Assembly (NCBI GenBank): GCA_047972995.1
Contig: JBKEBD010000015.1
Location: forward strand, 1 to 37,618
DNA length: 37,618 bases
From: JBKEDC01 sp047972995
GTDB taxonomy: Bacteria; Bacteroidota; Bacteroidia; Bacteroidales; Prolixibacteraceae
Direction of reading: 5' to 3'
The position numbers and the translations under genes are program-made. The notes beneath the pieces were generated by a model, which was not told the origin of the DNA, searched no databases, and saw only the letters and a program-made list of their open reading frames with translations. Shown here in pieces: positions 34,674 through 37,618 of the stretch (positions are counted from its first letter, which is position 1; each line of letters opens with the position of its first letter).

Positions 34674-37127
34674 CTAAAACACCACATCTAAGCCGAAATA
34701 GAAGTTTGTGCCCGCTTGTGGGAAATAACCATCCATTTTATATCGCTCACCTCCGGTGTAATAAGAATACACCCATGCGTTGCTTTCATATTCTGCATTA
34801 AAGATGTTGTTCACCATAAGATGGAATTTCAATTCCTTACAGAATTTCACAGGCAAACTATAGGCTACTTTCAGGTTGCTCACAAACCACGAATCTAGCA
34901 TTCTGTCGCTGCTTGAAGTGTTATCGATGAATTGTTCTCCTACAAAGTTGCTTATAAGAGCAATATCCCAGTGCGAATTTGGCGAGTAAGTGAGCGCTCC
35001 ATTCATCACATGATTAGGCGAAAATGCCAAGTCGGTTTTGCCTAAGTGGTTTTGCTTTTGCTCGTAGGTTTCCGAATCCCAATCATCTACAAACTCGGTA
35101 AAATCTTTAATTTTATTCTGACTGAAAGTGTAGGTCGCATCTAGTCGGAGTTTTGGGAAAATCAATGCACTTGCGGTGAACTCAGCCCCCACTCGATAAC
35201 TATCATCCACATTAATCATCATGCTCGAACCCACATCGTTTACCTCGCCAGTAAGCACAAGCTGATTCTTATAGAACATACCATAAAGGTTGGCTCCCAC
35301 CGACACTTTTTTACTACTAAAGTTATATCCTGCTTCAAAGTCGTTCAGCGTTTCTGCTACAGGTGTTGGGTCTCCTTGGTCCAAATCTACAAAGTTATCG
35401 CGGTTAGGTTCGCGATGAGCTTGTGCATAGCTTATGTAGGCAGCGTGCTGTTCGCTGGGTTGATAAAATAAACCAACCTTAGGGTTGAAGAAATTAAAAC
35501 TGTGAATTTGCGAAATATCTCGCAAATCGTCGTCGGTGCCCGAAATTTCATAATTAATACCACGATATTGCAAGTCAGTATAAAGTGAGAGGTCATGGGT
35601 TAAATCTACCTGATATTTAGCGTAAATGTTTATATCGCTCTTCAAGCCGTTTCCTCTATACCACTCGTAGTCTTTGTCGTTGCTGCCCATGTTTTGCGCC
35701 CATATTACCCTACCGTAGTGGTCGCCATCATATTGACTAAAAGCTCCACCAACAGTAAGTTGGTGCACACCTTGTTCATAGTTTAAAGCATAGGTTGCAC
35801 CATAGTAATAATTGTCTAGCCACTTGCGTTGCACCAAGTCGGTTTTGCTTTGTCCCTCAGGGGCTGTCATTAAATAGTCGGTGTATTTTCGATCGTACTT
35901 ATAGTTTTCATAGTAGCCCAAACCTCGGGTAAGGAACAACGCCGCATTGAAATTTAAATACGGATTGATTTCCTGCACCAAATGCAACTGATAGTAATTC
36001 TGGGTGTAATTATCCACCTCGTGGTCGTAAGTGTACATATTATATGTGCGAGCATTCGAATTAACGAGATCTTCATATCTAATTTCATTCTCTCGCTCAG
36101 AGCTACCCCACAACCAGTCTTCTTTATAACGAAGCATTCCTTCGGTATCGTTGTTTAGCTTCACTGATGGCACGCCATTCCACGCCTGATATGTTTCCTC
36201 GAAACCCGAAAATACTTTCAACTTAATCATCGTTTTTTCACCATAATAGCCTCCTGAGAAATAATATGATTTCAAATCGGAAGACGCTCTATCAATAAAA
36301 CCATCTGATTTCACTTGCGAAAGGCGCATATCGAAAGCGAACTTACCCATCAGCCCTGTACCTGCTGAAACTGAGTTTTTGTAAGTTCCGAAACTTCCCC
36401 CTGCTCCACGATAAGTGGCGTAAGCTTTGGGGTTTTGGTTGGCTGTCTGCATATTAATACTTGCACCAAAGGCTCCGGCTCCGTTAGTGGAAGTGCCCAC
36501 TCCCCGTTGCACCTGAATGTTTTCAAGAGAACCTGCCAAATCGGGCACATCAACAAAAAACACACTCTGCGATTCGGCATCGTTCATTGGCACACCGTCA
36601 ATGGTTACGTTAATGCGGTTCATGTCGGTACCGCGGATGCGGAAATAGGTGTAGCCCACCCCTGCACCTGCATCGGAAGTTGCCACATAGCTGGGTGTCA
36701 TAGTGAGCAGATAGGGAATGTCTTGTCCCATGTTCTGACTTTGAATCTCTTCTTTGCTTACATCAGACTTTGCCACGGGCGTTCGATTCCCTGCACGCGT
36801 GGCCGATACGAGCACCTCATCGGCCAAAATAGCCGAGGACTTTAAGCTGATGGTTAATTGTTTTGACCGCTGAAGCAAAAGACTTTCGCTGTGTGTTTCG
36901 AAACCCACAAACGACACTTTCAGCTCATAGTTGCCCGAAGCTAGGTTTTTAAATTCAAATACCCCATCGGCATTTGCCAATTGGGCTTGTTTGCCGTCGT
37001 TAATCACAACAGTTGCACCCGACAAGGGTTTGCCTTGGGCATCATTTACAGTTCCACTCAAAGAAATTTGAGCAGAAGCACCTATTGCCAAGCACAAGCT
37101 CAACAACAATAAAGAAAAATGTTTCAT
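34674..37127 (-). CDS. TonB-dependent receptor under TPP riboswitch control (thiamine uptake)
   Basis: The 817-residue protein has a signal peptide (ending AIGASAQ), a carboxypeptidase-regulatory-like domain (LSGTVNDAQGKPLSGATVVI), and a plug (DEVLVSATRAGNRTPVAKSD, TYFRIRGTDMNRINVTIDGVP). A 22-strand-type barrel ends in TNFYFGLDVVF. It is a classical receptor, not SusC, and has no SusD partner. The TPP riboswitch in its leader indicates that it imports thiamine or a thiamine precursor, matching the riboswitch-linked outer-membrane receptors (OMR1) described in Bacteroidetes. No pnuT or thiamine kinase gene follows; it is a single-gene unit with its own promoter and terminator. Substrate is inferred from the riboswitch only. 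Confidence 0.92.
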   Translation of the reverse strand: MKHFSLLLLSLCLAIGASAQISLSGTVNDAQGKPLSGATVVINDGKQAQLANADGVFEFKNLASGNYELKVSFVGFETHSESLLLQRSKQLTISLKSSAILADEVLVSATRAGNRTPVAKSDVSKEEIQSQNMGQDIPYLLTMTPSYVATSDAGAGVGYTYFRIRGTDMNRINVTIDGVPMNDAESQSVFFVDVPDLAGSLENIQVQRGVGTSTNGAGAFGASINMQTANQNPKAYATYRGAGGSFGTYKNSVSAGTGLMGKFAFDMRLSQVKSDGFIDRASSDLKSYYFSGGYYGEKTMIKLKVFSGFEETYQAWNGVPSVKLNNDTEGMLRYKEDWLWGSSERENEIRYEDLVNSNARTYNMYTYDHEVDNYTQNYYQLHLVQEINPYLNFNAALFLTRGLGYYENYKYDRKYTDYLMTAPEGQSKTDLVQRKWLDNYYYGATYALNYEQGVHQLTVGGAFSQYDGDHYGRVIWAQNMGSNDKDYEWYRGNGLKSDINIYAKYQVDLTHDLSLYTDLQYRGINYEISGTDDDLRDISQIHSFNFFNPKVGLFYQPSEQHAAYISYAQAHREPNRDNFVDLDQGDPTPVAETLNDFEAGYNFSSKKVSVGANLYGMFYKNQLVLTGEVNDVGSSMMINVDDSYRVGAEFTASALIFPKLRLDATYTFSQNKIKDFTEFVDDWDSETYEQKQNHLGKTDLAFSPNHVMNGALTYSPNSHWDIALISNFVGEQFIDNTSSSDRMLDSWFVSNLKVAYSLPVKFCKELKFHLMVNNIFNAEYESNAWVYSYYTGGERYKMDGYFPQAGTNFYFGLDVVF

Positions 37128-37195
37128 TTTAAAAACTGAATTTGGTTAAGAACTAACCAATGGAGTAGGAATGTGTGCACTCATTCCTTTTCTTA

Positions 37196-37271
37196 CCAAT
37201 CCCTCCGCCGGCATTACCCGGATCAGGTTATTTGGGTATGATCTCAGTCCGTAATATTAGGACACCCCATT
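37196..37271 (-). promoter_or_regulatory. TPP (THI-box) riboswitch
   Basis: On the minus strand the conserved parts appear in order: GGGGTGTCC, GGACTGAGATCATACCC, then CCTGATCCGGGTAATGCCGG and CGGAGGGA. These are the pyrimidine and pyrophosphate sensor arms of the TPP aptamer. Downstream come hairpins GGAATG/CATTCC (37187-37168) and TTGGTTA/TAACCAA directly before the start codon (about 37160-37140), without a T run, so control of translation start is more likely than termination. The aptamer begins within about 15 bases of the predicted transcription start. Confidence 0.96.
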
Positions 37272-37284
37272 GCTAAAATCGAGG

Positions 37285-37316
37285 CAAAGGTAAAGGAAAT
37301 GTTGGGAAACGGCAAA
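37285..37316 (-). promoter_or_regulatory. Promoter of the thiamine receptor gene
   Basis: On the minus strand TTTG (37316-37313), 20 bases, then TACCTTTG (37292-37285) fit both Bacteroidetes boxes exactly. Transcription would start near 37278, at the first bases of the riboswitch. Confidence 0.75.
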
Positions 37317-37377
37317 ATATTTTTTCGAGATATTAAGGCTCCAAACTGAATAGGCTCAAGGTGTGCACCGTGCCCCT

Positions 37378-37617
37378 CTACTTCAACTCCCTTTTCTCCG
37401 CATTGAAAAAGAAATTCTTATCCAGCTGCTTGCGATATACTTCCAGTTGGTCGATGTGTATGAAATTATCTTTCAATTCATCGAGCGGCACAATGAATAG
37501 CTGTTCGGGAGCTTCGCCTGTTCCACCTAATCCGATAGCAACAAACACAGGCACTTGCTTGCTCTTCCTATAATCGTTATATCGTTTGAGCTGTTCCTTG
37601 GTGGCAAATTCAACACC
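37378..37617 (-). CDS. C-terminal fragment of an unidentified protein
   Basis: The frame is open from the window edge to TAG at 37378 and encodes 79 residues of a longer protein. The pattern QLKRYNDYRKSKQVPVFVAI, a GLGGTGEAPEQLFIVPLDEL segment and a final KNFFFNAEKRELK looks like the tail of a PD-(D/E)XK-type or NERD-like nuclease domain, where a hydrophobic strand VPVFVAIG is followed by a strand with LFIVPL, but this is a guess. It shares the strand of the thiamine receptor but is separated from it by that gene's own promoter. Confidence 0.7.
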   Translation of the reverse strand, partial: GVEFATKEQLKRYNDYRKSKQVPVFVAIGLGGTGEAPEQLFIVPLDELKDNFIHIDQLEVYRKQLDKNFFFNAEKRELK

Positions 37618-37618
37618 T

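Overview
The window reads as chromosomal DNA of an anaerobic or microaerobic member of the Bacteroidetes, most likely order Bacteroidales. The evidence is a SusC/SusD pair, type IX secretion (T9SS) substrates with C-terminal sorting domains next to a PorV homologue, a cydAB operon led by a DUF4492 protein, the carboxyspermidine route to polyamines, and promoters of the Bacteroidetes type (TTTG, about 20 bases, TAnnTTTG). I see no rRNA, tRNA or CRISPR array.

Positions 1 to about 4200 are an accessory, decaying zone. It holds two lipoprotein genes on the minus strand (a C10 cysteine protease and a small partner), a 190-bp palindromic attC-like element downstream of them, a matching half-site upstream of them, and then a divergent, broken tyrosine recombinase. 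This is the layout of an integron (recombinase, recombination site, cassette, attC) and is the most interesting part of the window. The protease also has its start codon one base out of frame across a run of eight A. Three 84-bp tandem repeats follow.

Positions 4231-7165 hold the cytochrome bd oxidase operon (DUF4492, cydA, cydB) with a strong terminator. On the minus strand follow a 40-residue four-cysteine protein and a fused sugar-kinase-like/RapZ C-terminal protein (7610-9280). Two MITE-like elements lie at 9693-10069.

Positions 10265-22224 form one long minus-strand gene train: SusC, SusD, a surface lipoprotein, a large adhesin-like T9SS protein, a T9SS subtilisin and a PorV paralogue. 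I infer a protein or peptide foraging locus in which secreted protease, adhesin and secretion-channel partner are encoded with the uptake pump.

Positions 22735-26007 hold a decayed ABC-F gene copy, interrupted by the same MITE, and an intact ABC-F gene in the opposite orientation. Next come a divergent sialidase-like lipoprotein (26241-27353), a polyamine operon (carboxynorspermidine synthase, nspC, agmatinase; 30700-27432), a ZIP metal transporter, YebC, a SUI1/YciH protein, a carbonic-anhydrase-like protein and a small winged-helix protein. The right end has a TonB-dependent receptor under a TPP riboswitch with a well-matched promoter (a thiamine uptake receptor) and the tail of an unidentified gene running off the window.
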